Positions 11,300-23,029 of a DNA stretch of 64,000 bases are shown here, piece after piece. The stretch is from Nilaparvata lugens. Taxonomy: Eukaryota > Arthropoda > Insecta > Hemiptera > Delphacidae. Where the stretch lies: contig NC_052511.1 in assembly GCF_014356525.2 (NCBI RefSeq), positions 28,810,639 through 28,874,638 of the forward strand, in the 5' to 3' direction. The notes beneath the pieces are model-generated. The model did no database searches and was not told the DNA's origin. It worked only from the letters and a program-made list of their open reading frames with translations. The stretch's first letter is position 1; each line of letters opens with the position of its first letter. Position numbers and translations under genes: made by a program.

Positions 11300-12940
11300 C
11301 AATAACCGGGATAACCTAGTAACGGGTGAAATGATAGAAAACCAAATTTACAAATTTTAGAATATAGGCCTAGAACTTCTTTTTAAATTCATTGAATTCT
11401 TCGTAAGGTTTGTTGAAACCTTTCATCTTTTGTTTTTCGAGTTTTCATCCCAATTATAGTTCAGGCATTAATTTTAAGCTTCCACGGTATAAAGAAATGT
11501 AAAGTAGGGTATAGCATGTAAATAACAATGAGACGTAAAGTTTCCGTTAAATAGAAGGTATTTCCAACATATAGGTACGCAGGTGGTACTGTATGTTTAC
11601 AAACTTTCCATAGGTCTTGGTAAACTGACCAGATGCGATAATTTAGTTCTTCGATTGTCAATGTCCTTGATTCAACGTCAACAACAACGCATTGGAATAT
11701 TTTATTACTCATCGTTATAGAATATCTTGTGAAGCTTCTATTTTTTGTGTTCTTTTCATGGGAGTGGAGTTCAATGGAAACTGTAGAATGAAGCCAGTGA
11801 TTGATGGCAATTTTAACGGTTTTAAGATTCAACAAGGAGATTAATCACAAAATATGTAGGAGATAATTAGATGCTTCGAAAGCAATAGGGGAATCCCAAA
11901 CGATCGATTCGTCCTACATGAAAAGCAGGACAGTTCTCTAACTGTAGACTATCATATTGATTGTACAAGTAATTTCTTGAGAAAATGAACATTAATGAGT
12001 CTATTAATCTCTTCTGATACAGTCATCAAGGTTGGTTGATCTTGAGAGACATCGATTTCTGTGCTCTACCATGTAACAAAACTAAAAAAAATCATAAAAT
12101 AGCTTATTATATGTATTCGGAAAATTACCGAAGATTTCATCCCATTGGTAGTTATTGAAGGCCTACAATAGTGGATTTACCAATTTCAACATGAAAAATA
12201 AAGCATAGAAGTAATGTAAAACATCCGTGAGTTTGGAGTAGGTGTATCTCCAATAAGTTATAATTATATAACCGTATTAAGCTGGACTCGTATAGCCTAC
12301 AACTGTAACAGTGAACAATCAAAAAATAATTTCATTTCTGATGGGATTATTCATAAAAACTCGGCCGGGCTAAATGGGAATTGGAATGGGTAATTAGAAC
12401 TCGTGGGAATTGAATATTTACTATTCACTGTCACTCTTGTGTGGGAATCCAGCTTTATTTTCTTGTAAACATTAATAACACAGTCTAGGAATAGAAAACA
12501 TTGTATTAAAGCCAATAATTGTTGACTACCTTCTCATTTAAAAAAGGAATTTGGAACCATATGAGGGATAACTCTGTATAAAAAGTCTATCTTTTGCTGT
12601 GAGAGTAAGGAAATAAATCACATTCCACATAATAGAAGAAGGCCTTTGAGGAAATTTCAGAGAAAAATTGAATGACAAAAACTTGTGGACTTTTCAAAGC
12701 AATCCCTTAAAACTTTAACAATTTTCTGCAAGTGATAAACATTGGTGAGGTATTCTATAATATTGGAGATATTCTCAAAGAAATTTGAGTGGAGCTTCGA
12801 GGTTTTAATAAGGAAATTGAATCAGTCTTCTATTTCTGCCTATACACTATAGTGTGGTGGGATATTATTTACCACCCTTCTTTTCAGAAACTCTCCATAA
12901 TGTAATCTTTTTTATTTCTACAGCCTATTTTCACCTGGTC
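11300..12940. other. No gene seen
   Basis: Holds a 124-codon minus-strand frame (11461-11835, 'FQCVVVDVESRTLTIEEL') without a recognised domain or splice support. Otherwise AT-rich DNA. Confidence 0.4.
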
Positions 12941-12949
12941 TCGTTATTT

Positions 12950-14312
12950 TTCAGAAAAATCCCAATAGGGACTGGATATGAGGCTTTTATAGTTGTTATT
13001 CCCAGTATTGTAGTGATGAAACCAATATTACCTATTTATTATAATAAATTAAATATAGGAAATTGTGATATAATATCATTTGCAGACGACACTGCTCTAA
13101 CTTCCACTGAAAACTCATGGGATGATGTAAAAATTGCAGCGGAAAGTGGACTCAGATTGGCGTTCTCTTGGCTTAATCAACACATATTAACCCTCAACAC
13201 AACTAAAAGCGTCTTCATGTTATTTTCACCCAATTCCCTTACTCAACCACGAACAATAGACAGTATAAAAATCCATCGATTAAACTGTAACGACCATAGA
13301 CTTCTTAGCTGCTGTTCTTGTCAGAAAATTCAAAAAGAAAAAAAAGTTAAGTACCTGGGTATCTTGTTGGATCCACACTTAAGGTGAGATAATCAAATTA
13401 ATAACATGTGTTACAAACTAAAATTCCTTATCTACAAATTTCACCAAATTAGACAACTGAGCAATATAAAAATAGCTAAACTAATCTATTATTCGTTTGC
13501 TCAATCCGCTTTTCAATATGGCATACGGGCTTGGGGGGGGAGCTTTGAATGCGCATTTCACAAAACTTTTCATTATTCAAAAACATCTTTTAAAAACGAT
13601 TCTAGGCAAACCCAGACTTTTTCCAACAAAATATTTATTCAGGGAGTTCAAGGTTTTAACAGTTCGACAACTTTTCATAAAAAAATTTGGTACTATATAT
13701 TATAAAAAATAAAAATTTATTTGAACCTCGAGAATCTCTTTTGGGCTTGCGCCCCGCGCGAGACATTTTCCAATTTGTCAGAATGGACTTGAATGTGTGT
13801 AGGAGACAGTTTTCTTATATATCCAATAAATTAATAAACCACATTCCCTTAAATATTCTTGAAAAAACAAACATAAACCAAAGGCTTAGATCAGACATAG
13901 ATAAATGGATAATAGCAAATAAAATCGAGGAAAAATTGTTTTAAATAAACTAATTTTCGTCTACTCCATGGTTGCAGTTGACTTACCTACCTCTTACCGT
14001 TCTCTTCTTCTTCATTCTCCTTCTTCTTCGTCTTCTTCTTTCTTCTTGGCCTTTTCCGTCTTTTCTCCTTCCGTTCCTTTATTTTTTAGTATCTCTTTAT
14101 TATTAAGTACTAGTTTTTATTCTGTATTTTTTTCAAGAAATTTATTTTGGATCATTTTTGTTAAATATTTTTGAAAAACATTTATATTGCAACTCACACC
14201 TGCGCACAGGGTTTCTTTGCTGGTGTAGATTCTTATATATATATATTTTTTTTTGTCTTGAAAGTGTTGTATATTTTTTTTAAGAATCAATAAATTTGAA
14301 TTTGAAAAAAAA
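12950..14312 (+). mobile_element. 5'-truncated non-LTR retrotransposon (Jockey/I-like reverse transcriptase remnant)
   Basis: The left part reads as the end of a reverse transcriptase: a degraded motif B ('VIPSIVVMKPI'), then 'DIISFADDTAL' (motif C), 'WLNQHILTLNTTKS' and 'KVKYLGILLDPHLR' (12980-13387). Later frames give 'LIYYSFAQSAFQYGI', 'KHLLKTILGKPR' and 'SLLGLRPARDIFQ' up to 13944. Stops and shifts lie near 13387, 13550 and 13700. The 3' end is 'caataaatttgaatttga' followed by an A run (about 14288-14312). The 5' boundary is uncertain, and everything upstream of RT motif B is missing. The clade is judged only from the FADD and YLGI...LD blocks and the tail. Confidence 0.75.
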
Positions 14313-14654
14313 TAATCAATACACCCTTTGGCTTCTATTATGAATTGTGTGACATATATTTTGGCATTAATGCCATTTTCAACAAGTGGCAACATAATAT
14401 GCCGAAACACATCGTGTTCCAGAAAAAGATAACATATAATAGAGTTATAGAGGCTCCATCAAAAATAGAGTATCTATATAAACTGTGACTCAAGTGTTCA
14501 CATGATGCGGAATGGCACTCATATCAGACTTATCAGACAAAAAAATCTATTATACAAGAAACTACAAAATTTGGCAGACATGTTCAGCTGTAACTCTAGA
14601 CACGCACCATCCTTTCTTTGGTAACTGTAATTTCTAATCCGTTCTTATAAAACC

Positions 14655-14836
14655 AAGTTTACACTAGAGTTGTCAGTAAAATGTTGCTTACAAAATAATA
14701 GTTTTATTCAATAAAGTTGTAAATCTTTGCTGTAGAAACAAGTTGAGTGTTGCTGAAATTTTCATGTAATTTACATCAAATTGCCGAAATTTGTTGAAAT
14801 CTCAACTGGCAACTCTGATGGTGTAAACGTGGCTTG
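14655..14836. mobile_element. MITE (~180 bp)
   Basis: Left end 'aagtttacactagagttgtc' and right end 'ggcaactctgatggtgtaaa' are imperfect inverted repeats of ~25 bp. The inside is AT-rich and non-coding. No target duplication could be fixed. Confidence 0.5.
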
Positions 14837-15499
14837 AGACGGATTTTGAAAAGTCTCTCATGATAAGTAAGGATTTGAAATAGGTCTCAAAGAAACGCCA
14901 AAAAATCTATGTTTTTAGAATAATTGAAAAACTCACACATGGAAGAATATCTTAGCTCAGCTCATGAGTATGTGAGTCGAACAACAGGGCTGACGAGAAG
15001 GTGAGTTGGAAAACAGTGGCTACTACAGCTTCTACAGAGAACACCTCCAACAAAGGAAAAGCTCAAGCGTGGGCTTAAACTATCAAACCAAAACCAAATG
15101 AATAAGTCACACACCCACTCAGAAACATTCTTCCCAATTTTGTATTTTTAACTGGTTTTTGCCCGAGAGATTTCGCTTCATCCATATAAGTGGACTGAAA
15201 ACTAACAACGGTTGACAAGACAAAAAAAAAAATAATGAACATCAATCAGTGAACATGAATTATTTATCATAATTTTGAACACTGAATATGAGACTTTGCA
15301 AAACATTACTCAGTCAGCTCATATACAACTTCAAGCTATCTGATTTCGAAGATTACACCGATTATTCATTGTGAAATGAATGACCATAGAGAAAGAACCA
15401 TAGGTTATTGGAATGAAGATGGCCAAACGGATGAGGAACCCTACCTCGACTGGAATCCTGTTGTGCACCGGTTATTCGGATGAGAGATTGGAGACTCAC

Positions 15500-16340
15500 T
15501 CAATAACTATTTATCAAGATCTTCTTCACACATTTCTCTCTCGATCCCTGCATATCACCATCTCTCTCAGTTAAACTTCCCGAATACTTTTTAATTCTTG
15601 GTTACTGCATATCAGCATCTCTATCCATAAATCATGAAATCTCATAGACTTTTTCTCCATTCTCACATTTCTCTCAATTCAATATGGTCTCTCAAAGAAT
15701 TCTCTTTCTCGATTTTTGGATATTTTTCTCAATATTCAACGCGAATCTGTAAAATTTTCCTCGGTTTCTGGATTATCATCTCCCTTAATTTATCATGACT
15801 CCTCACACACAACCTCTCATTACCGAATATCGCCATCTCTCTCAAGTTTTCATGAACTGTTACGTAATTTCCATCTCTCTCCGTTTTTGAATGCTGAACA
15901 CTGATCATCTGCTCTCTCAATTATCCATAAACTTTTACACAATTTTAATCCGCTTTGAATGCTACAGACTGACTATATCTCTCATTTTTCATAAAATCCA
16001 ACACTGTTTTGATTTCTCTCTTTTTTGAATGCTGAATACTGGCCTTCTCTTTCAATTTATCATGATCTCTCAAACAGTTTTTTTCTAAGCTTATTTTTTT
16101 GTTTTCTCTTCAGCTTATTCACCTCTCAAGAATCACCTTCTCTCTCGATCAATCATAATTTATTATTTTATCTCATAATATCATGGATATCACCATCCCC
16201 CTCAATGAATGTACACACTTCTCACCCACCACCTCTTAAACAGATTTCTCTTCTGCTCTTATTCTTTTTTTTTGCTTCTTCCAATACTATCGAATTCTCT
16301 CTCAGTATTGGATTTGTTTTCTCCATTAAATCCACCAAAT
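15500..16340 (+). repeat. Degenerate pyrimidine-rich minisatellite, unit ~55-75 bp
   Basis: A loose unit like 'atctctctcaatttatcatg' + 'tctcacac' + 'tttttgaatgctgaacactg' recurs about ten to twelve times. For example 'gaatgct' comes at 15887, 15957 and 16027, ~70 bp apart. Copies are strongly diverged. Open frames here are serine/leucine-rich by composition only. Confidence 0.6.
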
Positions 16341-16566
16341 TCCCTTTTGGTTAGGAGATAGGTTGCCTACCCTATATACTACCACATTCCCTCTTGGTCT
16401 TTGGTTTCTCTTCTTTTTCGATGGCCTCTTCTTTATCTTTGGATACCTTTTTCTCTCTCAATAATACTACTGGTTGGAATTTTTATTTTCTAGCAATACT
16501 GTACCACATTCTTAATCTTGTGATTTTTGTTCTCTCTCTCTACGATAGCCTACGTCAATAGGAAGT

Positions 16567-16880
16567 TACCTGTATAGGCGGTGGCGGTGGCGGCGGTAGT
16601 AATAGTAGGGGGTCAGCGGCAACTCATACCTCCGCACCAACTCTTCCACTTAGTTCACTTCTTCTGGGTCCGCGGACAACTCCTCAGTTGTTTTCACTCG
16701 ATTCGCGATCGTGCTGGATTTAGCGCGGTCAATGCTGCCGGCTGCTCTTTGATCTTTCACAGAAATAATAAAGTTTCTCGTCCTCAGTTGTGTGTAATTC
16801 GTCTAAAACATTCGCCAGGATAGAGTGATTGAGTGAACTTTGTTCATAGCTGATCTAGTGTCTCCTTATAAACTCTCAAG
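16567..16880 (+). promoter_or_regulatory. Candidate core promoter and non-coding first exon
   Basis: An island clearly richer in GC than its surroundings. It starts with a GGCGGT-rich stretch at 16577-16596, followed by ~280 bp with 'tccgcggac', 'gattcgcgatcg' and 'agcgcggtc'. It contains two copies of tcctcagttg exactly 100 bp apart (16681 and 16781), each including TCAGTT, the arthropod initiator consensus. It ends at a good donor, CTCTCAAG|gtagga (16881). No convincing protein is encoded. The reading is a TATA-less promoter with a 5' untranslated exon on the plus strand. FAR needs an upstream untranslated exon, so it is one candidate owner, but 28.8 kb separates them and another gene is possible. 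The composition and motifs are seen; the role is inferred. Confidence 0.35.
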
Positions 16881-17699
16881 GTAGGAGAAAATGGTTCTAC
16901 AATTTATTGTAGCCCAAGTATGAATAGCCTACTGTTAGTTTTGAAAGATTGAATTACTATTTTGAATTATCCAAATATACTATGCAAATATTAAGCAATG
17001 TATTTGATTGTTCAATAAAATGCCTTAAATTTTTATATTAATATTTTAAGTTTTGGAAAATAAGTAAATGTAGATAAAAATGAGAGATAGAATATTGATT
17101 ATTGAGTGTTAGCGAAGTATTCAGGTGTAGAAAATAGGTTTACTATTGTCACAAAAGGCTTAATTCTAAAAATGCATTTGAACGTAATACTGAAACAGTA
17201 CTGCAATATTATTACCAATATTCTTCTATCGATAGAGAGCGTGATAGAATGTAGGAAAGGAAATTAATAAATTCTGAGTAAATTATTATTTTCTTCATTA
17301 TATAATATTCAAATTTATATATTAATATTTTATTATATACATTTAAGTGTCCCCACACAGGGTAGCCTAAAGGGAACACATATTAGAAATTAGGAAACAA
17401 TATTGTATTTGCTTTTTGGGATGTATTTGATTGTTTATTTTTTTTTTTGAACAAAGAATAAAGAACGTAAATCTCTCTATATCATTTTAAAGACGTCGCT
17501 GGAATTGATCAACAAGAACTTATATTAAATAGTTCCTATTTTTTGCGGGAGACAGGGTATCTCAAAGTATCCCTTATAACAATAAAGACGGTTGATATAT
17601 TATTATTATACAACGTTGCTGTACAAAATAGTGTGAGGTATTAAACATCTGAATATCAGACTCAATAAAGTTTAGTTAATACTAGCTTTTTTTGTCAAT

Positions 17700-18395
17700 T
17701 TTTGATATTTTCAAAGATTTTTTTGAGGTTTTCCAGATTTTCTCTCCCTGGCTTGAATAAGCTTATAATGTGATGATTTCCGATCTATTTTTTATTTTTC
17801 CTCGATACAAAATTGTATGGCTTATAATTGTAAAACTCACATAGTACCTATCTACTCTCTCTCTGCACTGCTCTCTTCTCAATTCTGTTTTCATTATTCT
17901 TCGGTTCCTAATCGTCATTTTGAACCCTACTAGTTCAAATACTTCCTCCTCCACCCATAATATTCTATTCTTTATCTCCTTTATTCAGATTGAATTCTCT
18001 TTTTATTCCAGGACACTATCATTCCTAAATCAACTTTTGTGTTTTGAAAGAGTTGAATAACTACAGTTGCTCAAAAATATTTTTATTGCCTTTTATAAGA
18101 AATTTAAACATATTCTACACTCTACAGATTTTATTTGAGGTTCTTCAGATTTCCTGTCCCTGCTTTGAATATGATAAAGCTATATAATAAGGCTATGATG
18201 TAGCCTTATGATTTCCAATGCATTATATTTTTCTCAATTCAAATTATATGACTTATAATGTAATTAGCACATAGTATTTCCTCTCTCTGGACAATTCTAT
18301 TATTTTATTATTCTTCAGTTCCTAATCATCATTTTGACCCCTATAAATTTAATACTTCCTTCTCTACCCATAACATTGTATTCTTCATCTTTTCT
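17700..18395 (+). repeat. Diverged tandem duplication (two ~280 bp units, offset ~415 bp)
   Basis: Unit 1 (17700-17985) and unit 2 (18115-18395) share in order 'tttgaggttttccagatttt', 'tccctggcttgaata', 'gtgatgatttccgat', 'gcttataat', 'attcttcggttcctaatcg', 'atacttcctcctccaccc' and 'attctattctttatctcc', with ~20-25% differences. No coding sense. Confidence 0.65.
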
Positions 18396-18399
18396 TTTC

Positions 18400-20270
18400 A
18401 AAAACTTCTTAACATTGTCAGATTACTGAACATGACATTGGAAAGAAAAACTCATCTTGATAGCAGGCCAAACATTGATTTTATTGGAGTTTCTAATAAT
18501 ATAATTTACAACTTATGATAATCTTCTGCGGAAGAAGGAACTGGATATGCTAGCAGAGAAATTAAATAAGCACATTGTCAACATTGGATGCCACAAAAGG
18601 CTTTATCAATATTTCTGTTACTGTGTGGGTGTAGAGAAGGCGGTTCAAACCATCGAATTTTATGAATCGGTTTATCATGCATTGTCTCTTCTCAAGGTGG
18701 TTCAGCTTTTTTAAAAGAACGGTTTGATACTTTTAAACTTTTTCTCAGTTACAGCCTTCTCAATTCATAATGCAAATCTTATTTTTCAATTGCAATTCGA
18801 CCGATGCTAAGAAGTTTGTTTGAACAAACTTCGGTAAATCTGTTTTGGTAGCCACTTTTTATAATGTAGAAGCTACTAAGACACTTTGTGAATTGAATAT
18901 AAAACACTAGAGTAAATAATTCGAGAAGGCCCGAAGGAGTAAAATTTGAAACACTATACAATTTATTTTCAGACAAAGTAAGTAACTGGAGTGAAATACG
19001 TAGGTTTCTACAATCATTGCTTGGACAAGTATACGGAAATAATTTTTAATGAGCACCTTGGCCTGCCAAAAAACCTTAAAAATCAGATCAAATATAATAA
19101 TTATCTTTAATGCGAAACAAGACGCAATCAGGAGTGACAAATATGTGGTAAACCTTCACGTGCGCAGACTCAACACAACTGTCTCAATATAATTTTTTAG
19201 CCTTGTAAAGTGTCACCAAAAACCGGTATGGTTCGAAAATCACCCACTCCCTATCATAAGAACCACTTTTTGAATAATATTACATAATATTGGACTTGAG
19301 ATTTTCACGAATCATAGAACTAATTAATTATCAAGTAAGGTTATAAAGTTATCATCCATATTCCTTGATGAAGGATTTTTGAATGAATCTAAGGATTCTC
19401 TGTGAAACAACATTATTCGAGAATAAGTTCAGGAAAATCGTTTGGGGAACCCTCAAACTATTATGTTTTTTATTTGATTAATGATTAATCTTTAATATCT
19501 TCAGTAGAAAGATAACACAAACGTTTCCGAATATAATTAGGTTTTCTTCAAGAATTAGGTTTTCTTCAATTGGAATTGATTATGAATTATTGGAATTGAA
19601 TTATTTCAGTAATTTACTCTGTTTTGGAACCCGATATTGCTGTAAATCAATACAAGAAAATTGAAGGAAAAACTACGATTTATTCATAGAATTTTTTTTT
19701 TAAATTTACATCTGCAATCACTTTTTATTGTCTCGTCCTTGACAACCATCAGAAGGCTGCTAGTCCAACTTTTTATCTATGATAGACTTGAAATGTGCAA
19801 ACCGGATTACCATACGTATTCTTGCACACTATGACCAGTCTATGATGAATTTATTGAGATTTCAATAGTTTTTCTCTACAGCTACAATAATTATTGACGT
19901 AAGCAGTCCAGTTGTAGGCCCAAGCATTCATAGGCGAAGTTAAATGATAGTTGAGTAGACCAATTGATCTATTGAAGTTGAACGTGGATCACTTGACTAT
20001 CAATTACGTGCCAAGTGTTTACCTGGCCGTAAACTTGAATCAAACTTGTTCTTCTTGTTCACTTTGCTATCACGTAATATACATGATCAAGTACGATCAA
20101 AATTATATCAATAAATAATAGACTGTGAATATATTATTACCATAACTCGTCATTTATCACTTCATAGGATGGTAGTTCCATTTCAATCAATTAAAGCTGA
20201 AAAAATTCGTTTACTGGTATTTCAAACTTGAAGGACTTTCAAAGTACCTATTTCGTTGAACTTGCATCAA
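18400..20270. other. No gene seen
   Basis: AT-rich. Short direct repeat 'attaggttttcttcaa' at 19538-19570. No exon-like stretch. Confidence 0.5.
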
Positions 20271-20277
20271 TAAATAC

Positions 20278-20578
20278 AAGGTGGGGCAGTCAAACTGCTC
20301 TATTCCAGGTATTAAAATAAAGTTCACATAAAAATTTTTCAAGTCATATATTCCAACAAATCGTAAGAACACAAATGGAAATTTTGGTTTAATTTGGAAA
20401 AAATGTTACTTTTTGAATATCAATATGACTCTAACAATGTGTACAAAATGATGGTTACCACCTTACACCTTACTGCAGTAATATTCGAAAATTTTTCCAA
20501 ATAAAAAAAATTTCCAGTTTTTTACTTACGATTTTTTGGATTATATTTTAATACCTGAAATAGTGCATTTCTACCTTA
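20278..20578. mobile_element. Foldback MITE with ~125 bp arms
   Basis: The left arm starts 'aaggtggggcagtcaaac' and passes through 'ccaggtattaaaata' and 'aaatcgtaag'. The right arm, inverted, starts 'aaggtagaaatgcac' and passes through 'caggtattaaaata' and 'aaatcgtaag'. Together they make up most of the element, leaving a ~50 bp centre. Confidence 0.6.
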
Positions 20579-20741
20579 TTCATACTACCTCCATCCGCTT
20601 TTCAAAAGTAATAGTTAGTCTGTAATATCCTGATTTACAGTGTGCGATGAGCTGGATTCTTTTTACTGCATGCGGGATGATTCTCTTATTGACCGAGCGA
20701 AGTGAAGTCTCAGATTCAAGTCGATGGTTTGGCATTTCTCT

Positions 20742-21640
20742 TAATGTTTAAATGTTTGAATGTTTAAATATTTGAATGTTTGAATGTTTGAATGTTTGAA
20801 TGTTTGAATGTTTGATTGTTTGAATGTTCGAATGTTTAGATGTTTGAATGTTTGAATGTTTGAATGTTTGAATGTTTAAATGTTTAATGTTTAAATGTTT
20901 AAATGTTTAAATGTTTAAATGTTTAAATGTTTAAATTTTAAATGTTTAATGTTTAAATGTTTAAATGTTTAAATGTTTAAATGTTTAAATGTTTAAATGT
21001 TTAAATGTTTAAATGTTTGAATGTTTGAATGTTTAAATGTTTGAATGTTTAAATGTTTAAATGTTTAAATGTTTAAATGTTTAAATGTTTAAATGTTTAA
21101 ATGTTTAAATGTTTAAATGTTTAAATGTTTAAATGTTTAAATGTTTAAATGTTTAAATGTTTAAATGTTTAAATGTTTAAATGTTTAAATGTTTAAATGT
21201 TTAAATGTTTAAATGTTTAAATGTTTAAATGTTTAAATGTTTAAATGTTAAATGTTTAAATGTTTAAATGTTTAAATGTTTAAATGTTTAATGTTTAAAT
21301 GTTTAAATGTTTAAATGTTTAAATGTTTAAATGTTTAAATGTTTAAATGTTTAAATGTTTTAAATGTTTAAATGTTAAATGTTTAAATGTTTAAATGTTT
21401 AATGTTTAAATGTTTAAATGTTTAAATGTTTAAATGTGTTTAAAATGTTTAAATGTTTAAATGTTTAAATGATTAAATGTTTAAATGTTTAAATGATTAA
21501 ATGTTTAAATGTTTAAATGTTTATATGTTTAAATGTTTAAATGTTTAAATGTTTAAATGTTTAAATGTTTAAATGTTTAAATGTTTAAATGTTTAAATGT
21601 TTAATGTTTAAATGTTTAAATGTTTAAATGTTTAAATGTG
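20742..21640 (+). repeat. (AAATGTTT)n / (GAATGTTT)n array, ~0.9 kb
   Basis: About 110 copies of an 8 bp unit. The left ~130 bp and a block near 21018-21048 are rich in GAATGTTT; the remainder is almost pure AAATGTTT with single-unit slips of 7 bases and a few variants (gattaaatg, tttatatg). It begins exactly where the flanking repeat reads 'cttaatgtttaaatg'. Confidence 0.95.
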
Positions 21641-22764
21641 TCGAATTTTTGTAAAGGACTCCCTAATTGGAGGAGTTCAATCACATGCATTTGGTGACCT
21701 CATCACCTGCAGTACTTCCTTACAGGCCACAAGAATGCCAAACAGTCAACATTATCTTGCATTACGACTTTCTCAACGCACCCATAAAGCAGATCCACAT
21801 TTACATGATCCTTAAATTGATTACTTTTCAAGACACGTCTCATTGAACGTGGTATCCATGGAAACTATCGATAACTTACAACACTCTGAACTGAAAGAAA
21901 TCGTGCAAAACAACCGTCAAGATTTATGAGATCCGAAGTGAGATATTCCAAACTGTCAGCGTTCCTTATCTATGACAGCAATTGCTACTCATTCAAACAA
22001 TGCTAACAGTCTAAAGTGAATCTCATCATATGCTTCGCATTTGAATCCAATGTATCTAAGTTCAAAAAGGCTTCGGAAATGATAGAACGGGGAGATAAGA
22101 ATGAAGGATGGGAAATAGCCTACTAGATATTGGTTTGCTCTCCTCCTCGAAAAAAACTTCTTTTAAACTCTGAAACTATTACGCAGACGATAGAGCTCAG
22201 CAAATCATATCTGCATCTTAATAAAGTTCAAGTACTGAAACCATGTCTTTAGAATTATTCAACCTTGACTTGAGATGAGTATGGGAATTCCTGGTGTAAT
22301 CCCAACAATATTAATCTACAATACGAGAATCAATAGGTTCAATCAATATGATAATCATAGAGATAGGAGTCAATAGTTGTAGTGATTGGAGCCATGGAAC
22401 GATGTTGAGTTATGGGTATGTTATTATTCATCAATTAGAATTCCGCTTGTTTTCCAGGAAGAAACAAAATTAACTTATTTCTACAATATGATTATTGAAC
22501 TAAACATAGAGGTTTAGTATTGCTTACAGTGTTACTAGAAATTTTATAATCAACTCTACCCTGTTCAAGAAGATTATCACCAAACATCCTACTGTATTCT
22601 CCTTTTAAGAGGATGTTGATAGACTCATGAGGATTTATCAATGAACAAGGATATCATTTTCGGAAGATGTTTTTTGATAAATCGTGGAATTCTGTTACAT
22701 AATATACGACAACGATCCTTTTTTAGATGATATTACAAAAGCCGCATATCAATGTTACATGAGT

Positions 22765-23022
22765 ACCATGTTATGAAAAACCTTACAGTTGTGTTGTGAG
22801 TGATGTTGAGGTACTTTTCCATAATGAAAACACAAATTGAAATTGTCAACCACTTTTTATTATTATAGAATGTCATAATATACACAGAACCTGGTTTCGT
22901 GGCTTTACCAGCCACATCTTCAGCTTCTTGTTTACAACTACTTTAGGTTCTGTGTATTATTATAATATTTTATAATAATAGAAAGTGGTTGACAATTTAA
23001 ATTTGTGTTTTCACTATATGAA
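22765..23022 (-). mobile_element. Inverted-repeat terminus, probably of a Penelope-like element
   Basis: Two ~72 bp arms (22820-22891 and 22946-23021) are inverted copies of each other, sharing 'gtggttgacaattt' and 'ttctgtgtat' on the appropriate strands. The ~55 bp spacer holds a hammerhead-like core. Inverted or partial terminal copies with hammerhead motifs are known for Penelope-like retroelements. No reverse transcriptase or GIY-YIG frame was found here, so the assignment is inference. Confidence 0.45.
22888..22923 (-). ncRNA. Hammerhead-ribozyme-like core
   Basis: On the minus strand CTGAAGA (fits CUGANGA, 22917-22923) is followed by stem II GTGGC/GCCAC with loop TGGTAAA (22899-22915), then GAAA (22895-22898), then CC-A-GG and TT at 22888-22894. 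All conserved core blocks appear in order. Deviations are an extra U before stem II, a stem III of only two pairs closed over one base, and a weak stem I. It would be a minimal or dimer-dependent ribozyme, or a decayed one. Activity cannot be judged from sequence. Confidence 0.4.
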
Positions 23023-23029
23023 AGAGTTT

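Noticed and set aside
10886..11302. 138-codon serine-rich frame and Glu/Lys frame
   Set aside because: Direct product of the GAA-rich tract.
20742..21640. CRISPR-like array
   Set aside because: The repeat is a continuous 8-mer with no spacers, and the genome is eukaryotic.
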